NCBI RefSeq assembly: GCF_003026215.1
Contig: NZ_PYOC01000003.1
Location: 496,001-560,000, forward strand
Length of the DNA stretch: 64,000 nt
Direction of reading: 5' to 3'
DNA from: Photobacterium indicum
GTDB lineage: Bacteria; Pseudomonadota; Gammaproteobacteria; Enterobacterales; Vibrionaceae
Part shown: one piece after another, positions 8,457-18,047 of the stretch
Layout of the letters: each line of letters begins with the position of its first letter
How positions within the stretch are numbered: position 1 is the first letter of the stretch
Made by a program: the position numbers and the translations under genes
Notes under the pieces: model-generated
Database searches by the model: none
Told to the model about the DNA's origin: nothing
Seen by the model: only the letters and a program-made list of their open reading frames with translations

Positions 8457-9827
8457 GTGCATAATTACAGGCGTGAAACACGTCAACTTCTTACTTTAGC
8501 AATACCTGTTCTTATTGCATCTGTTGCCCAAACATCAATGGGGTTCGTTGATACCGTTATGGCTGGTGGTGTCAGTGCTACCGATATGGCTGCCGTTTCT
8601 GTTGCTTCTAGTATCTGGTTACCTGCCATTCTTTTTGGTGTTGGGTTATTGATTGCCCTTGTACCAATCGTGGCGCAACTAAATGGTTCAGGCAAAAAAG
8701 ATAAAATTCCTTTTGAAGTACAACATGGTTTTCTTCTTGCCTTGATCATGTCCATTCCTATTATGGCCATTTTATATAATGCTGGTATGTTGATTGACTA
8801 CATGGATGTCGAACCCATTCTGGCTGAAAAAACCATAGGTTATTTACATGCTGTTGTATATGCCGTGCCCGCTTTTCTACTATTCCAAACCCTAAGAAGT
8901 TTTGCAGAAGGGTTATCTTTAACTGTGCCCGGCATGGTTATCGGTTTTATCGGTCTAATGGCAAATATTCCGCTTAACTGGATTTTTGTTTACGGTAAAT
9001 TCGGTTTCCCAGAAATGGGCGGTGTTGGTTGTGGGGTAGCTACTGCCATTGTTTATTGGCTAATGTTCTTCTCTATGTTGGTTTATGTATTAGTAAACAA
9101 GCGACTTAAACGTGCTGGATTGTTTGAGGTTTGGTACAAACCACAGCCTAAAGCAGTGCTTCGACTGTTCAAGCTTGGTTTCCCTGTTGCCGCCTCAATG
9201 TTTTTTGAAGTATCATTATTTGCTGTCATTGCTTTAATGATTTCCCCGTTGGGCTCAATTATTGTTGCCTCCCACCAAGTCGCAATTAATTTTTCGTCCT
9301 TGATCTTCATGTTACCCATGAGTTTAGGTGTTGCATTAAGTATTCGTGTTGGCCACATGCTTGGTGAACAAGATTTAGTCGGTGCTAAAATCGCAAGCCA
9401 TTGCGGCCTTCTTGTTGGGTTAATTTTGTCATTAATAACCGCTATTTTAACCATTATTTACCGTGAAGAAATTGCCCTTCTCTACACCGATAATGCCGAT
9501 GTTATTGTACTTGCAGGCCAGCTTTTATTCTTAGCTGCCGTTTACCAATGTAGCGATGCGATTCAAGTTGTCGCTGCAGGCGCCTTACGTGGTTATAAAG
9601 ATATGCGAGCAATCTTTATTCGCACATTCATCGCATACTGGATGCTAGGTTTACCTGTTGGTTATATTCTGGGTATGACAGACTGGATTGTAGAGCCGAT
9701 GGGACCGCATGGTTTCTGGATTGGTAATATTGTTGGTTTATCCGCAGCGGCGATTATGCTTGCCATGCGCCTACGTTGGATTCAGCGCCAAAGCGATGAA
9801 TTCCAAATAGCAATGTCACTTAAATAA
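8457..9827 (+). CDS. norM: MATE-family multidrug/sodium antiporter NorM
   Basis: Inner-membrane efflux pump of 456 residues with twelve predicted helices in two MatE repeats. It exports cationic drugs and dyes in exchange for sodium or protons. Hallmark stretches are SVAQTSMGFVDTVMAGG, MAAVSVASSIWLP and GGVGCGVATA, close to Vibrio NorM. Translation starts at GTG 8457, supported by AGGAG at 8444-8448 with 8-base spacing. In E. coli the orthologue mdtK is adjacent to ribC/ribE; here about 3.3 kb of metal-response genes lies between. Confidence 0.96.
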   Translation: MHNYRRETRQLLTLAIPVLIASVAQTSMGFVDTVMAGGVSATDMAAVSVASSIWLPAILFGVGLLIALVPIVAQLNGSGKKDKIPFEVQHGFLLALIMSIPIMAILYNAGMLIDYMDVEPILAEKTIGYLHAVVYAVPAFLLFQTLRSFAEGLSLTVPGMVIGFIGLMANIPLNWIFVYGKFGFPEMGGVGCGVATAIVYWLMFFSMLVYVLVNKRLKRAGLFEVWYKPQPKAVLRLFKLGFPVAASMFFEVSLFAVIALMISPLGSIIVASHQVAINFSSLIFMLPMSLGVALSIRVGHMLGEQDLVGAKIASHCGLLVGLILSLITAILTIIYREEIALLYTDNADVIVLAGQLLFLAAVYQCSDAIQVVAAGALRGYKDMRAIFIRTFIAYWMLGLPVGYILGMTDWIVEPMGPHGFWIGNIVGLSAAAIMLAMRLRWIQRQSDEFQIAMSLK

Positions 9828-9849
9828 GCGTCAAGATAGATAACAAATA

Positions 9850-9900
9850 AACCGCATATATTATCAGCTACAAAGTAGCCTCTGTATGCGGTTCTTTTTA
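9850..9900 (+). terminator. Terminator after norM
   Basis: Arms AACCGCATA (9850-9858) and TATGCGGTT (9885-9893) enclose a second small stem and are followed by CTTTTTA. Confidence 0.8.
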
Positions 9901-10300
9901 CCCTTTCAGTAAGAACATAAATGAGCTGGTGATTCAAAAAAAAATGTTACCTTTCCTTTGCCATTCAGTGAGTAAATGAAATCACTCGCACATATTAATA
10001 TTGACAACATTTAATCTTGTAAATAAACCTACCTTTATTTCCTACCTAAACAACCAAAAATTTCAAAATATAATATATTAAGCAAAACATTTAGAGTTAA
10101 TCACCAATAGGGTGCGAGCTTTCAGTTTAAAATGAAATTTCACCTCGGTGGTTCAAGTGCAAACAAGGTTATATATTGAAATGGCTATGCACTTGATAAA
10201 GAACGAAACTGAAGTCAATCCTAAGCAATAAACACTAATCGTTCATCGTGAATAGCACAATGAAACAAACAACATAAATGTTTATTAAAGGGATACTAAT
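9901..10300. other. Long AT-rich 5' region of the GH19 chitinase gene
   Basis: About 400 bases without a supportable gene. It probably contains the chitinase promoter and leader; I found no clear CRP palindrome. Confidence 0.4.
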
Positions 10301-11965
10301 ATGTTTAAATTCCGGCACTTAGCAATATTACTCAGTTGCACCCTTGCCACTAACAGCTTTGCTATGAATATTCAGCCAGACCCCAATAACCCGGGTGGCT
10401 ATGTTATACCTCGGGCTGATATTGAAGCTGCAGAGCAAGCTAAAACAGCTGACCCAATGTATGACACCTGGGCAAAAGCACTTGAAACATTGCCGAATCA
10501 GCAAGTTGAAGCTATTTTACCAGGCTTAGCCTCTAACCCAAGTAACGTCATTCGAGCTGAGCGCGTATTCCCAGAAACGGAATGGATCTACCTAACGCAA
10601 ATGGCTGCATCTGAATATACCTATACCCGATTTCTTCGTGCAATAGGAAAATTCCCAGCGTTTTGTGGCGAATATACTGATGGCCGCGATTCCGACGCTA
10701 TTTGTAAACGATCTATTATTACCTCTTTTGCCCATTTTGCTCAAGAAACAGGTGGTCATATTGCTGTCGACAATACTTGGGACAATCCGAAAGGTTTAGA
10801 AGAGTGGCAACAGGCACTGGTTCACGTTCGTGAGATGGGTTGGTCTGAAGGTCAACCCGGCTATACCACTGGATGTGGTCAAAACGATTGGCAAAATAAA
10901 CGCTGGCCATGTGCAGAAGGGCAAGGCTATTTTGGACGTGGTGCCAAGCAGCTTTCATACCATTTTAACTATGGTGCCTTTTCTGAAGTCATGTTCGATG
11001 GTGATGCAACTGTCTTGCTTAACAACCCAGGACGTGTTGCAGACTCATGGTTAAATTTGGCCTCTGCAACATGGTTCTTTCTAACCCCTCAATCGCCAAA
11101 GCCTGCCATGTTGCATGTAATTGATCGCACATGGAAGCCATCTCAGCGAGAAACCGAGGCAGGAATTGGCTACGGTTTTGGTACCACTATCAATATAATT
11201 AATGGTGGTATTGAATGTGGTGAACAAAATAAAGATAAAGGGCAGCCCGTTAATCGCATTCGCTACTGGGAAGGGTTATCAGATTACTACCAAATCTCTA
11301 TCCAACCAGATGAAAAAAACACATGCTGGCAGCAAACACCATACGGTAGCCTTAATCTAAATGGTGCGACCGATGTACTTTACACTAACTGGGAGGGTGA
11401 CTGGACGTATCATGCAGACCGCCCAGGCGGAGTCTCTTTCGAGTGTAAGCTGGTCGGTTATCAAACAGCCTATTCTGCATTGGTTAAGGGCGATTACGAA
11501 AAATGTGTCACTAATTTCTATGAATCTCATGCTAATTGGCCAAACGTTCGCGTGGTTGATCAATTAGATCCTGTAGACCCTCCAATTGTTCCAGAACCAC
11601 CAGTAGGTGGCAACTACCCAGCATGGAATATCAACACTGAATACACTGCCGGTGAGAAAGTGAGCTACAACGGTGCTTCTTATGAAGCAAAATGGTGGTC
11701 ACAAGGTAATGACCCGAGCAAAGGAGATCCGTGGAAACTGATTTCAGATGCTCCCATCAACCCAGAACCACCAGTAAAACCAGAACCACCCGTTGTTCCA
11801 TTACCGCCAGCAGGTGTTACTCCGTGGGTTGCTGGGCAAACAAATGTAAATAACGGTGATAAAGTGACGAATATCGGTAAATGCTTTATTGCCAAAAACA
11901 ACCCAGGTGTTTGGGACACCCCTACCAGTACAAATTGGTTCTGGGATGAAGTTTCATGTAAATAA
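10301..11965 (+). CDS. Secreted GH19 chitinase with C-terminal chitin-binding modules
   Basis: Endochitinase of 554 residues, secreted through a Sec signal (1-21, ending NSFA). The GH19 catalytic domain spans about 45-340 and includes [11 protein letters not shown] with the catalytic-position Glu149, and the substrate-cleft motif [17 protein letters not shown] proline-rich linker ([12 protein letters not shown]) leads to a CBM5/12-type module near 440-485 with aromatic KWWSQGNDP. After a second PEPP linker a divergent module ends at the C-terminus. GH19 enzymes invert the anomeric carbon and attack chitin chains. A GH18 chitinase follows 85 bases downstream with an intervening hairpin. Confidence 0.93.
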   Translation: MFKFRHLAILLSCTLATNSFAMNIQPDPNNPGGYVIPRADIEAAEQAKTADPMYDTWAKALETLPNQQVEAILPGLASNPSNVIRAERVFPETEWIYLTQMAASEYTYTRFLRAIGKFPAFCGEYTDGRDSDAICKRSIITSFAHFAQETGGHIAVDNTWDNPKGLEEWQQALVHVREMGWSEGQPGYTTGCGQNDWQNKRWPCAEGQGYFGRGAKQLSYHFNYGAFSEVMFDGDATVLLNNPGRVADSWLNLASATWFFLTPQSPKPAMLHVIDRTWKPSQRETEAGIGYGFGTTINIINGGIECGEQNKDKGQPVNRIRYWEGLSDYYQISIQPDEKNTCWQQTPYGSLNLNGATDVLYTNWEGDWTYHADRPGGVSFECKLVGYQTAYSALVKGDYEKCVTNFYESHANWPNVRVVDQLDPVDPPIVPEPPVGGNYPAWNINTEYTAGEKVSYNGASYEAKWWSQGNDPSKGDPWKLISDAPINPEPPVKPEPPVVPLPPAGVTPWVAGQTNVNNGDKVTNIGKCFIAKNNPGVWDTPTSTNWFWDEVSCK

Positions 11966-11988
11966 AGATATGCATGATTCTTAAATAT

Positions 11989-12033
11989 AAGCCCTAACAT
12001 CTTTCTAGTAAGAAGATAAACGTTAGGGCTTTT
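11989..12033 (+). terminator. Terminator/attenuator between the two chitinase genes
   Basis: Perfect arms AAGCCCTAAC (11989-11998) and GTTAGGGCTT (12022-12031), with an inner ATCTTTCT/AGAAGAT stem, followed by TTC. Only 17 bases separate it from the next start codon, so the downstream gene probably relies on read-through or a promoter inside the upstream gene. Confidence 0.7.
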
Positions 12034-12050
12034 CAGATAGGGATATTATT

Positions 12051-14594
12051 ATGAAAAAGTCGTTAATAACATGCACGCTAATCGCCAGTTTTAGCGTCAT
12101 GGGTCAAGCCTATGCCGTAGATTGTTCTCAACTCACCAGTTGGGAACAAGACACCGCATACAATGGCGGAACCAAAATACAAAGTAGTGCCATCGCTTAT
12201 CAAGCTAATTGGTGGAGCCAAGGCAATGACCCAGCAAACCATTCAGGTCCGGGGCAAGAGTGGACAAATATCGGTAATTGCAGTGGTAACCCAGGTAATC
12301 AGCCACCCATCGTTACAGTTACCTCACCTCTCAACAATGCACAATTTACGGCAAATGATGTCGTTGTATTAACGGCAACAGCCAGCGATCCTGATGGTAG
12401 TGTCGATAATGTTGAATTTTTCTTAGGTACTCAATCTCTCGGTACTGTTTCCGTTGCCCCATACACTTTAGATTGGGTTTCTGTGGTCGGTAATTACAAT
12501 ATTGAAGCACGCGTTACCGACAACCAAGGGGCAAGCACAAGCCACAATGTAGCAATCAGTGTCGTTAGTGCCACCAACAATTTACCGCCTGCTGTAAGCC
12601 TAACTAGCCCGACAGCGTCCTCTCAAATTACCGCCGGTGACATTGTTTCAGTTATTGCTAATGCTTCCGATGAAGATGGAGCAATCTCGCAAGTCGATTT
12701 CTACGTCAATGACTTGCTCATTGGTAGCGATAGTAGCGCCCCATACGAATACTCATGGACAGCTCTAGAAGGAGTGAAAACCTTCAAAGCAAAAGCAACC
12801 GATAACGAGAATGCCACAACATTCAGTGAAGTTATCACCGTTGCTATTGCAGGTGGTTCTGTTGGTGGCGGCTGTGCAGGTGTACCTGCCTACACTGCGG
12901 GAAACAGTTATAGCACAGGTGATACGGTTCAAAACCTGAATAACAAATATCGCTGTGAAATTGCTGGTTGGTGCTCATCTGATTCATCTTGGGCTTATGA
13001 ACCAGGCAATGGGTTGTACTGGACTGACGCTTGGAGCGACTTAGGCATTTGCGCTATCGTTCCTGAAGTTAATATTACCTCACCAGCAGATAACAGCATT
13101 GTTCTTGCCGGTAGTGACGTCGAAATTCAAGCCACAGCAACTGATGCCGACGGTACAATAAATCAGGTACACTTTTTTGCAGGCAATGATGACTTAGGAA
13201 TTGATACTACTGCCCCATACTCTCTGAATTGGTTAGCAGTAGGGCTTGGTGAAACCTCATTGAAGGCAATCGCAACCGACAACGAAGGCAACAATGCGGA
13301 ATCATCGATATTAATCAGTGTGAGTGACCAAGCATTAGTGACGAGCTTAACCTCACCAACTAGTGGCACCACTGTCAGCTTGGGTAAAGCCTTTAATCTT
13401 TCAGCTACGGCATCATCACTCAATAGTGCCATTCAACAAGTGGACTTTCTAGTCAACGGTAATGTGATTGCCACAGATACTACCCAGCCATATTCTGCGA
13501 ATTGGACGGCAGGCTCAGCAGGTAATTACACCGTAACAGCACTTGTAACCGATACCCAAGGTAGCACTGCACTATCAACGGCCGCCACGGTAAAAGTTGT
13601 CGAACAGTCTGCGACAAAACATCAGCTTATAGGTTACTGGCATAATTTTGTAAATGGTGCTGGTTGCCCTATTCGTTTACGCGACATTTCACCCGCTTGG
13701 GATATCATCGATATAGCCTTTGCTGATAATGATCGTAATAGCAATGGTACTGTTCATTTCAATCTCTATGCTGGTGATATACACAGCACCTGTCCGGCAT
13801 TAAGCCCTGAATTATTTAAGCAAGATATACGTGAGTTACAAGCTCAAGGAAAGGTTATTGTTCTATCTCTTGGTGGCGCAGAAGGCACTATCACGCTTAA
13901 TAACGGTACCGACGAAGCCAATTTTGTCAGCAGCTTAACCTCTATCATTCAAGAGTGGGGATTTGACGGTTTAGATATTGATCTTGAAAGTGGTTCAAAC
14001 CTACTTCACGGTACTCAAATTCAAGCTCGTCTACCGCAAGCATTAAAACAGATCGAAGCCAATATTGGTGGGGATATGTACCTAACAATGGCACCCGAAC
14101 ATCCTTATGTTCAAGGTGGCATGATAGCCTATTCCGGAATTTGGGGGGCATACATCCCTATAATAGATCAACTTCGCGACATGCTTAATCTACTGCATGT
14201 ACAACTATACAATAATGGCGGATTAGCTAACCCTTATACTTCAGGTATTGCCCCTGAAGGTTCTGTTGATATGATGGTTGCATCTTCACGTATGTTGGTT
14301 GAAGGCTTTGAACTAGCAAACGGTACTATGTTCCAACCTTTACGCGATGATCAAGTCGCTATTGGTTTACCATCTGGCCCAAGCTCTGCCAACTCAGGGC
14401 AAGCTCCGACTCAAAACATTGTTAATGCCCTTGACTGTCTAACGCTTGGTACAAGCTGCGGAACCATTGCACCCACTAAACTCTATCCAAATTTTGGTGG
14501 GGTGATGACATGGTCTATCAATTGGGATGAACATGATGGCTATAATTTTTCAGGTCCTGTTGGTGACAAGCTACAGGCAATGAACGGAAAATAG
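12051..14594 (+). CDS. Secreted multidomain GH18 chitinase (ChiD-like catalytic domain)
   Basis: Exported endochitinase of 847 residues with a Sec signal (1-22, ending AYA). Domains in order: CBM5/12 (about 24-77, with [11 protein letters not shown]), two bacterial Ig-like repeats (about 85-270), a second Cys-containing chitin-binding-like module (about 274-340), two more Ig-like repeats (about 343-520), and GH18 (about 522-845). The catalytic motif DGLDIDLE has Asp639, Asp642, Asp644 and acid Glu646, so it should be active. The Ig-like arms probably space the catalytic domain from the chitin surface. It follows a GH19 chitinase and likely acts synergistically with it. Confidence 0.93.
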   Translation: MKKSLITCTLIASFSVMGQAYAVDCSQLTSWEQDTAYNGGTKIQSSAIAYQANWWSQGNDPANHSGPGQEWTNIGNCSGNPGNQPPIVTVTSPLNNAQFTANDVVVLTATASDPDGSVDNVEFFLGTQSLGTVSVAPYTLDWVSVVGNYNIEARVTDNQGASTSHNVAISVVSATNNLPPAVSLTSPTASSQITAGDIVSVIANASDEDGAISQVDFYVNDLLIGSDSSAPYEYSWTALEGVKTFKAKATDNENATTFSEVITVAIAGGSVGGGCAGVPAYTAGNSYSTGDTVQNLNNKYRCEIAGWCSSDSSWAYEPGNGLYWTDAWSDLGICAIVPEVNITSPADNSIVLAGSDVEIQATATDADGTINQVHFFAGNDDLGIDTTAPYSLNWLAVGLGETSLKAIATDNEGNNAESSILISVSDQALVTSLTSPTSGTTVSLGKAFNLSATASSLNSAIQQVDFLVNGNVIATDTTQPYSANWTAGSAGNYTVTALVTDTQGSTALSTAATVKVVEQSATKHQLIGYWHNFVNGAGCPIRLRDISPAWDIIDIAFADNDRNSNGTVHFNLYAGDIHSTCPALSPELFKQDIRELQAQGKVIVLSLGGAEGTITLNNGTDEANFVSSLTSIIQEWGFDGLDIDLESGSNLLHGTQIQARLPQALKQIEANIGGDMYLTMAPEHPYVQGGMIAYSGIWGAYIPIIDQLRDMLNLLHVQLYNNGGLANPYTSGIAPEGSVDMMVASSRMLVEGFELANGTMFQPLRDDQVAIGLPSGPSSANSGQAPTQNIVNALDCLTLGTSCGTIAPTKLYPNFGGVMTWSINWDEHDGYNFSGPVGDKLQAMNGK

Positions 14595-14661
14595 CAGCAA
14601 TAGGAAATAACAACAGCGGAAAAAGCCGTAAGAAATGTCGGTTATTTTTCGTTTACTATAA

Positions 14662-14700
14662 ATGCCCTCTACCATGATGGAAGGGGGCATCTTCTTTGCT
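14662..14700 (+). terminator. Probable terminator after the GH18 chitinase
   Basis: ATGCCCTCT (14662-14670) pairs with AGGGGGCAT (14682-14690) with one mismatch, followed by CTTCTTTG. Confidence 0.5.
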
Positions 14701-15144
14701 CCCTCACATCGAGTTTAGGTGCATTCAATATATCGTTCATTCACTACACCCTAAACAATCCCCGCAGCATTTTTGATACTAATACTATTAATAAGAATTA
14801 AGTTTCAACAATAAAATCATTACCCTCATATAAATTAAGATTAGTGTCATATTTACAACACCAAATCTTTAACATGATAAAATCTCAAATCAAACAAATA
14901 TATTTACACTAAGAAATAATACTCACCAATAATAATTAGAATATAACAAATATCATTTCCAATTTGACTTCTCACTTTAGAAACCGAAAAATCAAATATA
15001 AAAACGCTATATTTTATATTTATAATAATATCGCAAAAATGATAAATAACTTTTAGCTTTATCACTCATTATTAACTGGCAAGGAATAAAACCCTACTCT
15101 TGTAATCAAGTGAAAAAATAAAATGAAGACACTAGGAGCGCGTA
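14701..15144. other. AT-rich intergenic region
   Basis: More than 400 bases of very AT-rich sequence before the di-haem protein gene. Apart from a good ribosome site (ACTAGGAG) just before the next start I see no gene or structured element. Confidence 0.4.
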
Positions 15145-17445
15145 ATGAGTAATAGAACGAATAAAAGACGTTCACGGCTCGGTGCTGTGATAGCAGCTAC
15201 AACTATATTTGGATTATCGACAGGATATGTTTATTCAGTAGAGCCAGTTGTTGTTGAACCTCCATCTATTGGTTCATTAAAAGGAATAGAACCAGCTGCA
15301 GTTCCAGGCATTGAAAAATATATTAAGAATAAAGATGCTGCGATTAAGCTAGGTAAAGCCCTATTCTGGGATATGCAAACAGGTAGTGAAGGGCAAAGTT
15401 GTGGTAGTTGCCACTTCAGTGCTGGTGCGGATCCTCGTGATAGAAACCAACTTAGCCCAGGTTTAAACCACACGGATCCAAATAAAAGAGAGGTATTCAA
15501 CTCAACTAAATCTGGCGGAAGCGGTGGCCCCAATTACACCCTTACACTTAATGATTACCCATTCACCCAATTTGCAGACCCCAAAGATCGTAACTCTAAC
15601 ATTGTATTTGAAACCGATGACGTAACTTCTTCCCAGGGTATATTTGGGAGTAAGTTTAATGGATTAAACATCGTCAAAGAATATAACGACTTTACTGATG
15701 GCATCGAAAATTGTGATAAAGTAGAAGATATATTCCATGTTGCCAATGTAGGTAGTCGAAAAGTCGAACCACGTAATACACCAACCATGATCAACGCCAT
15801 TTTTAATTTTAGAAACTTTTGGGATGGTCGTGCAAATAACGTATTCAATGGTGTAGACCCATTTGGTCGTCGAAATGAAAATGCACGAGTTGTTTATTTT
15901 GACCAATCAACAAGCAGTACAACTCTTGAAGAAGTCAATCTAATTAACTCAAGTGCAGCATCACAGGCTGTTGGTCCCCCTTTAAGTGATTTCGAAATGT
16001 CTTGTGGCGGAAAGTCATTTAAACAACTTGGCCGTAAAATGCTAAAACTTAAGCCGCTCGCATTACAAGAAGTTGACCCTACCGATAGTGTACTTGGTTC
16101 ATCAGCTGTACTTGGTGGCAAAGGTTTAATGGTTGATTACCGTAAACTGATTATTGATGCTTTCCAAGACGGTTATTGGAAGAGCCCATATAAGTCAGAC
16201 GATGGCTATAACCAGTTTGAAATGAACTTTTCATTATTCTGGGGGCTAGCAATCCAGATGTATGAAAGTACATTGATTTCAGATGATTCTCGATTCGACC
16301 GCTTTATGGATGGTGCTTCTTATGAATTAACCAGTGAAGAACAAGCAGGTATGGGCATATTCCTTGGAAAAGGTAAATGTGCAAACTGTCACAGCGGTCC
16401 TGAATTTACAAAAGCAGCGACTCACCTTGTACCAGAAAACGAAGAAGATGGTTTAGTTGAACGTATGCTTATGGGCAACCAGCTTCCAGCTGCTTACGAT
16501 AATGGATTCTACAACATTGGTGTTCGCCCAACTGAAGAAGACTTGGGTGTAGGTGCTGATGGACCATTTGGACACCCTCTATCCTTCACACGTCAAGCTC
16601 AGGTTGTAGCCGGTGGCGGTAATGCACCAGACGATTTTGAGGTAGATCCAGATACGTTCGAAGTTAACCCAGGCGTACCGCTCACAGCGTATGAACCTAA
16701 CGCAGTAGATGGCGCATTTAAAGTACCTGGTCTGCGAAATGTAGAACTAACGGCACCTTATATGCACAATGGTGGTATGGCAACCCTAGAACAAGTTGTT
16801 GAGTTTTATAACCGAGGTGGTAACCGTCAAGGTACTGATACACATAATACATCAGGCTTTGGATCTCACGATTCTAACCTAGACCCTGATATAAATAGCT
16901 TAGAACTATCATACGAAGAGCAAGCCAACCTTGTTGCCTTCTTAAAATCACTAACTGATGACCGTGTTCGTTGGGAGGCTGCACCATTTGATCGCCCACA
17001 GATTTTTGTGGCAGTCGGTCACCCTGATGATGAGAACTCTGCATCAGATCGCGGCGATGGTCTAGCCGTTGATGAGTGGTTAGAAATTCCTCGAGTGGGT
17101 GCACAAGGTCGAACAGCTAAAAACCTACCAGCATTGGTTGGATTCTTAGATGCACCAGAAGACCTTTCACCTGATGCGGTAAACGACTATGCAACAACAA
17201 AGCGTTATAGAACAATCACCCTTCGAGTGCTTGATAATGACGTAGTTAATGGTGCTGCACTTGATAAAGGATCTGTTGTAGTTACTAACCTACCAGCATC
17301 AAGTAAAGCAGCTATCACAGTCAGAAATGACGGTACAATATCGTACTTTGCTAAAAGAAAAGGAACATTTACCTTTAACTACACTGTTAATGATACCAAC
17401 GGTAATACTTCAAACGTAGCAACAGTCACTGTAACAGTGAACTAA
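15145..17445 (+). CDS. Secreted di-haem cytochrome c peroxidase/MauG-like protein with Ig-like tail
   Basis: Periplasmic or secreted redox protein of 766 residues with an N-terminal export signal (about 1-31, preceded by basic NKRRSR). Two c-type haem sites are present: Cys86-Gly-Ser-Cys89-His90 and Cys412-Ala-Asn-Cys415-His416, with family motifs NTPTMINA and VPGLRNVELTAPYMHNGG. It is longer than classical CcpA (about 330) and carries a C-terminal Ig/cadherin-like domain (about 675-766, DVVNG...YTVNDTNGN). Family members reduce peroxide or oxidise protein side chains. It lies downstream of two chitinases but is preceded by a 550-base gap and has its own terminator. Confidence 0.85.
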   Translation: MSNRTNKRRSRLGAVIAATTIFGLSTGYVYSVEPVVVEPPSIGSLKGIEPAAVPGIEKYIKNKDAAIKLGKALFWDMQTGSEGQSCGSCHFSAGADPRDRNQLSPGLNHTDPNKREVFNSTKSGGSGGPNYTLTLNDYPFTQFADPKDRNSNIVFETDDVTSSQGIFGSKFNGLNIVKEYNDFTDGIENCDKVEDIFHVANVGSRKVEPRNTPTMINAIFNFRNFWDGRANNVFNGVDPFGRRNENARVVYFDQSTSSTTLEEVNLINSSAASQAVGPPLSDFEMSCGGKSFKQLGRKMLKLKPLALQEVDPTDSVLGSSAVLGGKGLMVDYRKLIIDAFQDGYWKSPYKSDDGYNQFEMNFSLFWGLAIQMYESTLISDDSRFDRFMDGASYELTSEEQAGMGIFLGKGKCANCHSGPEFTKAATHLVPENEEDGLVERMLMGNQLPAAYDNGFYNIGVRPTEEDLGVGADGPFGHPLSFTRQAQVVAGGGNAPDDFEVDPDTFEVNPGVPLTAYEPNAVDGAFKVPGLRNVELTAPYMHNGGMATLEQVVEFYNRGGNRQGTDTHNTSGFGSHDSNLDPDINSLELSYEEQANLVAFLKSLTDDRVRWEAAPFDRPQIFVAVGHPDDENSASDRGDGLAVDEWLEIPRVGAQGRTAKNLPALVGFLDAPEDLSPDAVNDYATTKRYRTITLRVLDNDVVNGAALDKGSVVVTNLPASSKAAITVRNDGTISYFAKRKGTFTFNYTVNDTNGNTSNVATVTVTVN

Positions 17446-17471
17446 TTCCCCTACGAAAAACTTGAAGCAAC

Positions 17472-17502
17472 AAAACCCAGATCGAAAGGTCTGGGTTTTC
17501 TT
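17472..17502 (+). terminator. Terminator after the di-haem protein gene
   Basis: Perfect arms AAAACCCAGA (17472-17481) and TCTGGGTTTT (17490-17499), followed by CTTTAT. Confidence 0.9.
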
Positions 17503-17627
17503 TATATCGTACCTTCATATGGCGATTGCCTTTTGCACCTTCGGCACAGACAATGTGCTTTCGCTTCGCTCAGGAGAACCCAGTCTAGGATTCTGCATCC
17601 CTATCTTATTGGGTAAAGTCCAAACGT

Positions 17628-17659
17628 AAAAAAGCCGCTAACAGAGTAGCGGCTTTTTT
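17628..17659. terminator. Bidirectional hairpin terminator
   Basis: AAAAAAGCCGCTA (17628-17640) and TAGCGGCTTTTTT (17647-17659) form a perfect stem with U tracts on both strands. Confidence 0.85.
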
Positions 17660-17664
17660 GAATG

Positions 17665-17727
17665 TGGCGGAGTGTTCTGGGTGAGGTGGATTTGGAACAA
17701 ATCCCTCTAGCCACAATCGCTATATGC
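17665..17727 (-). other. Possible tRNA-Ser remnant
   Basis: On the minus strand this short segment ends CTCCGCCA like the nearby tRNA-Ser and contains a T-arm-like GGATTTGTTCCAAATCC. It sits between two terminators downstream of tRNA-Ser. It lacks a full cloverleaf, so at most it is a decayed copy or a recombination scar. Confidence 0.25.
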
Positions 17728-17728
17728 A

Positions 17729-17758
17729 AAAAGGGCGCTGATAAATCAGCGCCCTTTT
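17729..17758 (-). terminator. Terminator of tRNA-Ser
   Basis: Perfect inverted arms around GGGCGCTGAT/ATCAGCGCCC with a T run on the minus strand, just downstream of the tRNA gene. Confidence 0.88.
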
Positions 17759-17765
17759 CTAAATA

Positions 17766-17856
17766 TGGCGGAGAGATAGGGATTTGAACCCTAGAAGGGC
17801 TATAAACCCTTGCCGGTTTTCAAGACCGGTGCTTTCGACCACTCAGCCATCTCTCC
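17766..17856 (-). tRNA. tRNA-Ser (anticodon UGA)
   Basis: A 91-base type II tRNA. The acceptor arm GGAGAGA pairs with TCTCTCC, the discriminator is G, and CCA is encoded. The anticodon loop is CTTGAAA (anticodon TGA). A long variable arm AAGGGTTTATAGCCCTT and T arm GGGTTCAAATCCC are present. It reads UCA-type serine codons. Confidence 0.97.
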
Positions 17857-17867
17857 GTAAGCGGCAG

Positions 17868-17896
17868 ATAATACGTACCTTACTCTTCTCTGTAAA
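17868..17896 (-). promoter_or_regulatory. Promoter of tRNA-Ser
   Basis: On the minus strand TTTACA and TATTAT are separated by 17 bases, about 11 bases before the tRNA 5' end, with a GC-rich discriminator typical of stringent stable-RNA promoters. Confidence 0.7.
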
Positions 17897-18047
17897 CTCT
17901 TTTTATTAACTTTTGGCTCAACTGCGCAAATTATATATAAAATGATGAATAAATCGTTATTTAGATGAAATTTCACTTATTAATGACAACTTTTGTGTTT
18001 CTATATGTCCAATTATTGAATTTCTTAATATTTACATGTAGACCGAT

